NCBI GenBank assembly: GCA_030616835.1
Contig: JAUWWP010000097.1
Location: 1 to 8,089 of the forward strand
Source of the DNA: Deltaproteobacteria bacterium
GTDB lineage: Bacteria; Desulfobacterota; G020345765
DNA: 8,089 nucleotides
Direction of reading: 5' to 3'
Positions within the stretch are counted from its first letter, which is position 1, and every line of letters begins with the position of its first letter. Of this stretch, positions 1-5,360 are shown piece by piece. The notes beneath the pieces were generated by a model that was not told the DNA's origin, did no database searches, and saw only the letters and a program-made list of their open reading frames with translations. A program made the translations under genes and the position numbers.

Positions 1-27
1 AACCACGAATTACTCGAATTACACGAA
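1..27 (+). repeat. Dispersed 27-bp repeat, copy 1
   Basis: This 27-bp stretch, beginning AACCACGAATT and ending TACACGAA, occurs again without mismatch at 5252-5278 in the prfB-lysS gap. It is internally periodic: ACGAATT, TCGAATT and ACGAA follow one another at about 9-bp steps. The two copies are followed by nearly identical bases (GAAA against AGAAA), so the similarity fades gradually. The copy sits at the window edge, so it may extend further left. Its function is unknown. Confidence 0.85.
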
Positions 28-55
28 GAAATCTTCCTTTTTGAGAATTGGTTAT

Positions 56-84
56 TTGCTTTCCTGCAAGGTATCTATTATTAT
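56..84 (+). promoter_or_regulatory. Possible promoter for the 4Fe-4S protein gene
   Basis: TTGCTT (56-61), a 17-bp spacer and TATTAT (79-84) fit a sigma70-like promoter, with a good -10 box but only half the -35 consensus. Transcription would start near 91, leaving a leader of about 35 nt before the GTG at 127. The region is AT-rich, so a chance match is quite possible. Confidence 0.3.
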
Positions 85-126
85 TACTTAAATCGCTTAT
101 AAATCCTATCGGAGACGTTAAGTTCG

Positions 127-936
127 GTGGATTGGAATCTTTCGCTTCTTTTCGTATTTGGTCACTTACTGCATTGGGGTAGTAGTGCTGATGGATTGGT
201 CAGAAGGCTTTTCCTCCGTTTCTATATTCGCTACGAAGTTCCCATCTTTAAGCTTGCTCTTCGCTTTATTTACTCCCGATGGTCTGATTTCTGGATATTT
301 AAGAAATTGTTCATAATTTTTATTGGGTATCCGGTGAAAAAATGGGGGGAGACCGGATACCCTTTGTTAGCATCTGAGGTAAAGGATTTTATTGCCTCTT
401 TACCGGACAAGACCGTATTTTCCCTGGGAGACTGCCGCTGCCGTTTGTCGGTTAAAGGCCCCTGTGAGCGTTATCACCAAGGTCTTTGCCCCCATCCTCT
501 GCTGACTGAGATCGGAATTAGCTGGGGAGCAGTCTATTACAAAAAGGAGCCCCCGGAAAAGGAGAGACACCGGGTAGCTACCAGGGAAGAGATACTGCGG
601 GTTATTGATGATGGTCTCCAAAACGATCTCGTTCCCTGTCTTTATTCTTTTTGCATAGCCGGGGGGATAGAGGGAAGAGAATATGTTATCTGCAACTGCT
701 GTAAGGGGCGGTGTGCTCCTATTCTTCTTCGGAAAAAGGGAATAAATATGATGATGGACGGGCACTATCAAGCCCGGGCCCTACCTGAAAATTGCACCGG
801 ATGTGGAGATTGCCTGGAGAGCTGCCCCCTGGATGCTGTAAGCGTTGACCCGGTGCTGAAGATCGGGGATTGCTTCGGCTGCGGGTTGTGTGCAAAGAAG
901 TGCCCGAGCGGGGCAATTAAAATGGTAGCCCGGTAA
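127..936 (+). CDS. Cysteine-rich 4Fe-4S dicluster ferredoxin-domain protein
   Basis: This 269-residue protein has a C-terminal bacterial-type 2[4Fe-4S] ferredoxin domain. Two CxxCxxCxxxCP motifs are visible, at Cys223/226/229/233 and Cys249/252/255/259. They should bind two low-potential clusters for electron transfer. Ten more cysteines precede them: CRCR (103, 105), 113, 121, 171, 176, and CNCCKGRC (189, 191, 192, 196). This is enough to ligate at least one further metal centre. A similar CxCR plus CNCC arrangement occurs in uncharacterised ferredoxin-domain proteins of anaerobes, as I recall that family; the partner and reaction are unknown. Residues 1-70 are rich in aromatic and hydrophobic residues with scattered Arg and Lys, possibly a membrane-associated amphipathic region, and there is no clear signal peptide. 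The start is GTG: an in-frame TAA lies at 100-102, GGAG at 111-114 is a somewhat distant Shine-Dalgarno, and no Met occurs before residue 208. No redox partner gene lies beside it; the next gene has its own promoter. Confidence 0.85.
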   Translation: MDWNLSLLFVFGHLLHWGSSADGLVRRLFLRFYIRYEVPIFKLALRFIYSRWSDFWIFKKLFIIFIGYPVKKWGETGYPLLASEVKDFIASLPDKTVFSLGDCRCRLSVKGPCERYHQGLCPHPLLTEIGISWGAVYYKKEPPEKERHRVATREEILRVIDDGLQNDLVPCLYSFCIAGGIEGREYVICNCCKGRCAPILLRKKGINMMMDGHYQARALPENCTGCGDCLESCPLDAVSVDPVLKIGDCFGCGLCAKKCPSGAIKMVAR

Positions 937-1024
937 ACCCCGTTAGAAAGCTCGGACAGGGCATTAAACCCCGCCCTCGCTATCAAATTTGTCCTCGCCA
1001 AAGGGCGGGGCTTTCTAACGGGGT
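937..1024. repeat. Large compound inverted repeat abutting the stop codon
   Basis: ACCCCGTTAGAAAG (937-950) pairs perfectly with CTTTCTAACGGGGT (1011-1024). Inside it, CCCCGCCCT (969-977) pairs perfectly with AGGGCGGGG (1002-1010). The right arm is therefore one continuous 23-nt strand, while the left arm is split by an 18-nt bulge (951-968). The structure begins on the base after the TAA of the 4Fe-4S gene. No T-tract follows (AAAACC), so it is not a canonical intrinsic terminator, although it could stall polymerase or protect the mRNA 3' end. It may be a palindromic mobile repeat instead. Confidence 0.8.
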
Positions 1025-1050
1025 AAAACCGAAGTCTAAGACGGAGGATT

Positions 1051-1135
1051 AGGGCCGATCCCCTTCGACAGGCTCAGGACATGGCTTCGAGACTCCCCGA
1101 TGGGCATCGGGGCTCCTCAGGACGTCGGCCCCTAC
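1051..1135. repeat. Composite of three short palindromic repeat families
   Basis: A GGGCCGA/TCGGCCC pair (1052-1058 and 1125-1131) encloses two units. The first, CCTTCGACAGGCTCAGGAC at 1062-1080, belongs to the TCCTGAGC/GTCGAAGGA family in reverse orientation. The second is a hairpin, CCCCGATG-GG-CATCGGGG (1095-1112), followed by CTCCTCAGGA; bases 1095-1122 are a perfect 28-bp reverse-complement match to 5290-5317. The right end CGTCGGCCCCTAC (1123-1135) is the reverse complement of 6681-6693. Together with the preceding inverted repeat this accounts for most of the 324-bp gap before the SDR gene. Confidence 0.8.
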
Positions 1136-1194
1136 GTTGTCTTCCTTCATTATTCTATTTTTATGTCCTAATTGCAGGAAAGGTTAAAAAATTG

Positions 1195-1223
1195 TTGACT
1201 TTTAGTGGGGGATTTTTTAAGAT
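1195..1223 (+). promoter_or_regulatory. Sigma70-like promoter of the SDR gene
   Basis: TTGACT (1195-1200) matches five of six -35 bases. It is separated by exactly 17 bp from TAAGAT (1218-1223), which matches four of six -10 bases. Transcription would start near 1230, giving a leader of about 30 nt that contains the strong ribosome binding site. Position, spacing and match quality make this the best promoter in the window. Confidence 0.65.
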
Positions 1224-1247
1224 TACAGAAATTCCAATTCTCAAGAG

Positions 1248-1255
1248 AAGGAGGT
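1248..1255 (+). promoter_or_regulatory. Strong Shine-Dalgarno of the SDR gene
   Basis: AAGGAGGT lies five bases before the ATG at 1261 and is close to a perfect anti-16S match. It fixes the SDR start and suggests efficient translation. Confidence 0.85.
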
Positions 1256-1260
1256 AGAAG

Positions 1261-2100
1261 ATGGGACTTTTAGATGGGAAGGTTGCAGTTATTACCGGTG
1301 CTGGTGGAGGTATCGGGAAGTGCCATGCTCTGGCCTTTGCCAAGGAAGGCGCTAAGGTAGTGGTTAATGATTTAGGTGGGGCCCGGGATGGTACCGGAGG
1401 TGGGGGAGCGATGGCCGATGGGGTGGTGGAGGAGATCAAGAAGGCGGGAGGAGAGGCAGCAGCTAATTATGATTCCGTCGCCACGATAGAAGGGGGAAAG
1501 GCAGTGGTTAAAACCGCTGTTGATAGCTTCGGCAAGATAGACATATTAGTTAATAATGCCGGGATCCTCCGGGATAAAACCATGTTGAAGATGGCCGAAG
1601 ATATGTGGGATCTAGTTATTGCCGTTCATCTCAAGGGAACCTTTGCCTGCACGCAAGCGGCGGCCGCGGTTATGAAGGACCAGGGAACCGGGGGGCGGAT
1701 TATCAATACCTCGTCTACCTCGGGGCTGCTCGGAAACTTCGGTCAGTCCAACTACGGAGCGGCCAAGGCCGGGATAGCTGGATTCACCCGGGTTACCGCC
1801 CTGGAACTGCAGAAATACGGGGTAACGGTGAATGCCGTGGTCCCGGTAGCCCTGACCAGGATGACCGATGACCTGCCGATGTTTGCCGGAGCGAAAGCAG
1901 GGGAGATCGGACCCGAATTTATCTCTCCAGTGGTGGTATTTCTCGCATCGGATCTGGCCAAGGATATAACTGGGAAATTCATTGGGATTCAGGGCAATAT
2001 GATAAATTCTTACAGTATGAAGGTCTCGGAGGGAGCAACCAAAGCCGAGGGGATGTGGACTCCGCAGGAAATAGCGGATAGTATTGAGAAGATTCTTTAG
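1261..2100 (+). CDS. SDR oxidoreductase, (3R)-hydroxyacyl-CoA dehydrogenase-like
   Basis: This 279-residue classical short-chain dehydrogenase should interconvert a hydroxyl and a keto group with a nicotinamide cofactor. The cofactor motif TGAGGGIG is at 12-19. Asp37 at the end of strand beta-2 (VVNDLGG) favours NAD(H). NNAG follows at 98-101, and the catalytic residues are Ser152, Tyr165 and Lys169 (YGAAK). The long glycine-rich NDLGGARDGTGGGG stretch, GGEAAANYDSV and AVHLKGTF, with His123 where many SDRs have the fourth catalytic Asn, recall the dehydrogenase domain of peroxisomal multifunctional enzyme 2 (HSD17B4). A role on 3-hydroxyacyl-CoA or a similar beta-oxidation intermediate is therefore the best guess; exact substrate unknown. 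Length suits a stand-alone SDR domain, and no hydratase or SCP2 domain is fused. It appears monocistronic, with its own promoter, strong Shine-Dalgarno and terminator. FabG-type ketoreductase is the alternative, less likely from the MFE-2-like motifs. Confidence 0.9.
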   Translation: MGLLDGKVAVITGAGGGIGKCHALAFAKEGAKVVVNDLGGARDGTGGGGAMADGVVEEIKKAGGEAAANYDSVATIEGGKAVVKTAVDSFGKIDILVNNAGILRDKTMLKMAEDMWDLVIAVHLKGTFACTQAAAAVMKDQGTGGRIINTSSTSGLLGNFGQSNYGAAKAGIAGFTRVTALELQKYGVTVNAVVPVALTRMTDDLPMFAGAKAGEIGPEFISPVVVFLASDLAKDITGKFIGIQGNMINSYSMKVSEGATKAEGMWTPQEIADSIEKIL

Positions 2101-2141
2101 GTCTGAGTTTTATGAAAACATCTCAGAATACCCCGTTCCCT

Positions 2142-2213
2142 GTCCTGAGCCTGTCGAAAGATGTGAACCGGGATAAGAATTTCACCCCCTCTCCTTCGAC
2201 TTCGCTCAGGACA
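2142..2213. repeat. Inverted pair of TCCTGAGC/GTCGAAGGA repeats
   Basis: One copy runs forward at 2142-2160 (GTCCTGAGCCTGTCGAAAG). The second runs in reverse at 2192-2213, beginning TCCTTCGACTTCGC and ending AGGACA. TGTCCTGAGC (2141-2150) and GCTCAGGACA (2204-2213) are perfect reverse complements, so the pair could form a hairpin with a loop of about 53 nt. The copies differ in the variable core, CT against GAA. They lie between the convergent SDR and lolC genes. Confidence 0.8.
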
Positions 2214-2218
2214 AGCTT

Positions 2219-2300
2219 TATCCTCCCCCATCCCTTCGACTTCGCTCCCCTCGGCTCCGCTCAGGGCAGGCAGGACAGGCAAGGGGGAGGATATTTTTTT
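2219..2300 (+). terminator. Intrinsic terminator of the SDR gene with a repeat in its loop
   Basis: TATCCTCCCCC (2219-2229) pairs perfectly over 11 bp with GGGGGAGGATA (2283-2293), and seven T residues follow at 2294-2300. This is a canonical rho-independent terminator for plus-strand transcription, 118 nt after the SDR stop codon. The loop is very long at 53 nt and is filled by a folded repeat (2232-2266). On the minus strand no T-tract follows the stem, so it should not terminate the lolC transcript coming the other way. Confidence 0.75.
2232..2266 (-). repeat. Expanded copy of the TCCTGAGC/GTCGAAGGA repeat
   Basis: On the minus strand this reads CCCTGAGCGGAGCCGAGGG followed by GAGCGAAGTCGAAGGG. 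It looks like two overlapping units of the same family fused head to tail. Its ends, CCCT and AGGG, are complementary, so it can fold within the terminator loop. Confidence 0.7.
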
Positions 2301-2356
2301 GGATACAAATCCTGTGGGCGGGGAGTTTTCCTGGGAGCTAAGTAAGGTGAGGGTTG

Positions 2357-3709
2357 CTATTCGTATCTGATGGCCTCGACCGGGGTTAGCTGTGAGGCCT
2401 GCCAGGAGGGGTAGAGTGTAGCCAGAAAGCTGATACCAATTGCCGAGAGAGACACCAGGAGGAAATACATGGGCTTCATCTCTACCGGGAGGGTAGTGAG
2501 ATAGTAGACATCACCGGGCAGATGAATAAACTGATATCTATCCAGGATGAAGCACCACAGATAGCCATCAATTAATCCCAGGATTGTCCCGGTAATCCCA
2601 ATAACGAGCCCATCAAAAATAAATATCTTCATAATACTCTTTGCCGTTGCTCCCATAGACTTAAGGATTGCGATCTCCCGGTTTTTCTCCATTACCATCA
2701 TTATCAGGGTGCTAATGATGGTTAAAGATGCCACTATGGTAATTATTAATAAGATAATAAACATTGTTGTCTTCTCTAACTTCAGGGCGGAGAAGATATT
2801 TCGATTCATCTCCTTCCAATCCCGGGTATAATAGGGATAGTCCAGCTTCTGTTGAATCCCGGTAGCTATCTTGTCGGCTTTATTGAGGTCGGTTGTCTTG
2901 AGTTCGAGCCCGGTTACGGTATCACCCATGTTAAAGAATCTCTGGGCCTCGGGGATGCTGATATAGGCTAAGCTGGAATCGTATTCATACATCCCGGATT
3001 CAAAGATACCGGCTACTTGAAACCGCTTGATCCGGGGCTGCATCCCGAAGGGGGTCATTGTTCCTAAAGGGGAAACTACATTCAATAAGTCACCATAAAA
3101 TGTCCACAGGTTTCGGGAAACCTCCTTTCCAATAATAATCCCGGGGTAGGAGGGAGCTTCAGCTCCCTCACCCTGCGGTCGGTTCAGTTCCGAAAGACTC
3201 CCTTCGCTCAGATAGTTGTCGAGCTGGGTAACCTTGCCTACCGTTTCCGGATCAACTCCGCGTATGGCCACTCCCGCGACATTATAATCAGAGGTGAGCA
3301 TCACCTGGTTGAAGATAAAGGGGGAAGCAGCTTCCACCCCGGGGAAGCTTTCGGCCTCCTCCTTCAATCGGCGATAATCTTCAATTGCTCCGTTATGATT
3401 TAAAACTACGATATGGGAGTTAGTTCCCAGGATCTTATTTCTAAGCTCCTCCTCAAAGCCAGTCATTACCGAGAGAACGATTATCAGGGCCATAACCCCG
3501 GCCATAACCCCGGCGATGGAGATAAAGGTTATAATGGGAACGAAGGGATGCTTTCCTTTAGAAAAGATAGCCAGAAAGAGAAAAAGGAAAAGCAGAAATA
3601 AGAAAGGGCTGAGGATGATCAGGGTTACGGTTAAACCGAGGGTGATAGCTGGACTCAGTCTTCCCTTAGGATTGAGGTATCTCGAGGCAATAAATAGTTC
3701 GTAAGACAT
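2357..3709 (-). CDS. lolC: Lipoprotein-releasing ABC transporter permease (LolC/LolE type)
   Basis: This 450-residue inner-membrane protein is the permease of the LolCDE-type transporter, which extracts mature lipoproteins from the inner membrane and passes them to the chaperone LolA. FIASRYL at the N-terminus, then FITFISIAGVMAGVMALIIV and LSVMTGFEEELRNKILG (about 61-95), are hallmarks of LolC/E. A periplasmic MacB-like domain covers about 90-305. The FtsX domain has membrane segments near 315-340, 362-390 and 413-435, with the cytoplasmic MEKNREIAILKSMGAT segment (340-355) expected to contact the ATPase LolD. An odd feature is a very hydrophobic Leu/Phe-rich stretch at about 20-50, inserted between the N-terminal amphipathic part and the usual first membrane helix. 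The start is two bases after the lysS stop and has no good Shine-Dalgarno, suggesting translational coupling. No lolD follows. LolC, LolE and a homodimeric LolF-like form cannot be separated from sequence alone. Confidence 0.9.
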   Translation of the reverse strand: MSYELFIASRYLNPKGRLSPAITLGLTVTLIILSPFLFLLFLFLFLAIFSKGKHPFVPIITFISIAGVMAGVMALIIVLSVMTGFEEELRNKILGTNSHIVVLNHNGAIEDYRRLKEEAESFPGVEAASPFIFNQVMLTSDYNVAGVAIRGVDPETVGKVTQLDNYLSEGSLSELNRPQGEGAEAPSYPGIIIGKEVSRNLWTFYGDLLNVVSPLGTMTPFGMQPRIKRFQVAGIFESGMYEYDSSLAYISIPEAQRFFNMGDTVTGLELKTTDLNKADKIATGIQQKLDYPYYTRDWKEMNRNIFSALKLEKTTMFIILLIITIVASLTIISTLIMMVMEKNREIAILKSMGATAKSIMKIFIFDGLVIGITGTILGLIDGYLWCFILDRYQFIHLPGDVYYLTTLPVEMKPMYFLLVSLSAIGISFLATLYPSWQASQLTPVEAIRYE

Positions 3710-3711
3710 CT

Positions 3712-5193
3712 TTATTTCGGTCTTAGCTGGGGAAAGATGATGACCTCCCGGATTGAGGCCGAATCAGTGAAGAGCATTACCAGCCGGTCAATGCCGATGC
3801 CCTCACCCGCGGCCGGAGGCATTGCGTACTCCAGAGCCCGAAGGAAATCTTCATCGATCTCCGGGCCTTCATCTGCTTCGGACTCTTTCTTCTGCCTTTG
3901 CTGCTGGTTAAATCTTTCTCTCTGTTCAAGGGGATCATTGAGCTCGCAGAAGGCATTGGCAATCTCCAATCCCGCAATGTAAAGCTCGAATCTCTCGGTT
4001 AGCTCCGGATTCTTCTCGTCAACCCGAGCCAGGGGGGAGACCTCCCGGGGATAGTGAGTAATGAAGGTAGGTTGAATCAGCCGGGGCTCGACGATGAGTT
4101 CGAAGATACCCACCTGGATCTCACCCAGGCTTTCCTTTCCGCTGAGCTCGAGTCCTATTTTTCGGGCAAACTGAGTAGCCTTTTTTTTATCCAGGAGATC
4201 CTCGGCCTTGGCTTTCCCGTAGTTTTCAATTGCCTGCAAAAGGGTGAGCCGCGGCCAGGGAGGGGTGAGATCGATCGCCTGGCCCTGGTAGTTGAATTTC
4301 ACTCCTCCCAGAACTTCCTCGGCAATTGAGGTTAGCATTTCCTCAGTTAGATTTATCAGATCGTGGTAGGTAGCATAGGCCTGATAGAATTCCAGCATGG
4401 TGAATTCGGGATTATGAACCGGGGAGAGCCCCTCATTTCTGAAGTTACGGTTGATCTCATAGACCCGCTCGAGCCCGCCGACCAGCAGTCTTTTTAAATA
4501 AAGTTCGGGGGCAATGCGCAAATATAGATCAATTCCCAGAGCCTTGTGGCGGGTCTTGAAAGGCTGAGCCGCCGCACCTCCAGGGATGGGGTGCATCATC
4601 GGGGTTTCGACCTCAAGAAATTCCTTCTGGTCGAGAAATTGACGCAGCAATTGAATGATTCTGGTCCTCTTATAAAAGATTTCCCTGACGGATGGATTAA
4701 CAATAAGATCCAGATACCTCTGGCGGTAGCGGGTCTCTACATCGCGCAGGCCGTGCCACTTCTCCGGGAGTGGTCTTAATGATTTGGCGAGCAGCTTGAT
4801 CCCTTTAACCTTGATTGTCAGCTCCCCGGTTTTGGTGCGGAAGATGGTCCCACTAATACCCACCAGATCACCGATGTCCAGGCGGGAGAAAAGCTCGAGT
4901 CCAGCCTCTCCAACAAACTCCTTTTTTATATAAGCCTGAGTTTTTCCCTTCCGGTCCTGGAGATGAATGAAAGCGGCCTTGCCAAAACTTCTGAGGGCAA
5001 TTATCCGGCCCGCAAGCTTGAAGCACTCCCTCTCCTTTTCCAGTTCCTCTGCCGAGAAGGCTTGAAACCTCTGATGGAGCTCGGCGGTAGTGTGGCTGAC
5101 CCGAAAATCATTGGGGAAAGGGTTGATCCCCTGGCGGCGCAGCTCCTCCAGCTTCTTAAGCCGCTGCTGCCTCAGTTCATCGATTGGTTCCAT
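3712..5193 (-). CDS. lysS: Lysyl-tRNA synthetase, class II
   Basis: This 493-residue cytosolic enzyme charges tRNA-Lys with lysine using ATP; length is normal for bacterial class II LysRS. An N-terminal helical segment (MEPIDELRQQRLKKLEELR) precedes the OB-fold anticodon-binding domain at about 58-140 (KLAGRIIALRSFGKAAFIHL). The catalytic domain shows motif 1 around FLEVETPMMHPIPGGAAAQPF (192-212), YLRIAPELYLKRLLVGG (224-240), motif 2 FRNEG with HNPEFTMLEFYQAY (251-274), and motif 3 GEGIGIDRLVMLF (463-475). LEIANAFCELNDP (409-421) belongs to the lysine pocket region. Position 259 is Val where E. coli LysS, as I recall it, has Arg (SVRHNPEF), a likely tolerated variation. The ATG at 5193 gives a family-typical N-terminus; the frame upstream is closed by TGA at 5229-5227. 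No Shine-Dalgarno is visible before it. The gene lies between prfB and lolC on the same strand; prfB next to lysS is also the E. coli order. Confidence 0.97.
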   Translation of the reverse strand: MEPIDELRQQRLKKLEELRRQGINPFPNDFRVSHTTAELHQRFQAFSAEELEKERECFKLAGRIIALRSFGKAAFIHLQDRKGKTQAYIKKEFVGEAGLELFSRLDIGDLVGISGTIFRTKTGELTIKVKGIKLLAKSLRPLPEKWHGLRDVETRYRQRYLDLIVNPSVREIFYKRTRIIQLLRQFLDQKEFLEVETPMMHPIPGGAAAQPFKTRHKALGIDLYLRIAPELYLKRLLVGGLERVYEINRNFRNEGLSPVHNPEFTMLEFYQAYATYHDLINLTEEMLTSIAEEVLGGVKFNYQGQAIDLTPPWPRLTLLQAIENYGKAKAEDLLDKKKATQFARKIGLELSGKESLGEIQVGIFELIVEPRLIQPTFITHYPREVSPLARVDEKNPELTERFELYIAGLEIANAFCELNDPLEQRERFNQQQRQKKESEADEGPEIDEDFLRALEYAMPPAAGEGIGIDRLVMLFTDSASIREVIIFPQLRPK

Positions 5194-5251
5194 TATAATT
5201 AGATGGTAGATTGTAGATTTCAGATTTCAGATTATTGATCATTGGAATTTG

Positions 5252-5278
5252 AACCACGAATTACTCGAATTACACGAA
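5252..5278 (+). repeat. Dispersed 27-bp repeat, copy 2
   Basis: This is a perfect match to bases 1-27 of the window, in the same orientation. It lies 58 bp upstream of the lysS start with respect to lysS transcription. Confidence 0.85.
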
Positions 5279-5289
5279 AGAAACCGAAA

Positions 5290-5329
5290 TCCTGAGGAGC
5301 CCCGATGCCCATCGGGGCTCCTCGAAGGA
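5290..5329. repeat. Perfect 14-bp palindromic hairpin, GATG/CATC family
   Basis: GAGGAGCCCCGATG (5294-5307) and CATCGGGGCTCCTC (5310-5323) are perfectly complementary around a 2-nt centre. TCCT before and AGGA after extend the symmetry apart from an inserted GA. The outer ends TCCTGAG and TCGAAGGA match the ends of the short dispersed repeat family, so this looks like a version with an added hairpin core. A related copy is at 1095-1122 in opposite orientation. It lies within the putative prfB-lysS transcript and lacks a T-tract, so RNA processing or attenuation is possible but unproven. Confidence 0.85.
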
Positions 5330-5360
5330 TTGGGATTTGGAATTTAGCCATTGGTCTGCC

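Larger units (their letters stand above)
5242..5345. repeat. Repeat-filled prfB-lysS intergenic gap bounded by 9-bp direct repeats
   Basis: TTGGAATTT occurs at 5242-5250 and again at 5337-5345. It brackets two known repeat copies: the 27-bp repeat at 5252-5278 and the long palindrome at 5290-5329. The 9-bp direct repeats could be a target duplication from an insertion between the two genes. They could equally be part of an AT-rich repeat such as GGATTTGGAATTT, which is itself internally repetitive. Confidence 0.5.

Noticed and set aside
41..51. TTGAGAATTGG at 41-51, recurring in reverse complement at 1234-1244
   Set aside because: An 11-bp AT-rich match in two leader regions may be chance; no flanking similarity supports a shared regulatory site.
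2112..2345. 77-codon plus-strand ORF and the 61-codon minus-strand ORF opposite it
   Set aside because: Both are made of the dispersed repeats and the terminator stem, with low-complexity translations and no ribosome binding site.
5192..5197. A perfect TATAAT on the minus strand at the lysS start
   Set aside because: It overlaps the ATG itself, so a transcript starting from it would begin inside the coding region and lack the start codon.
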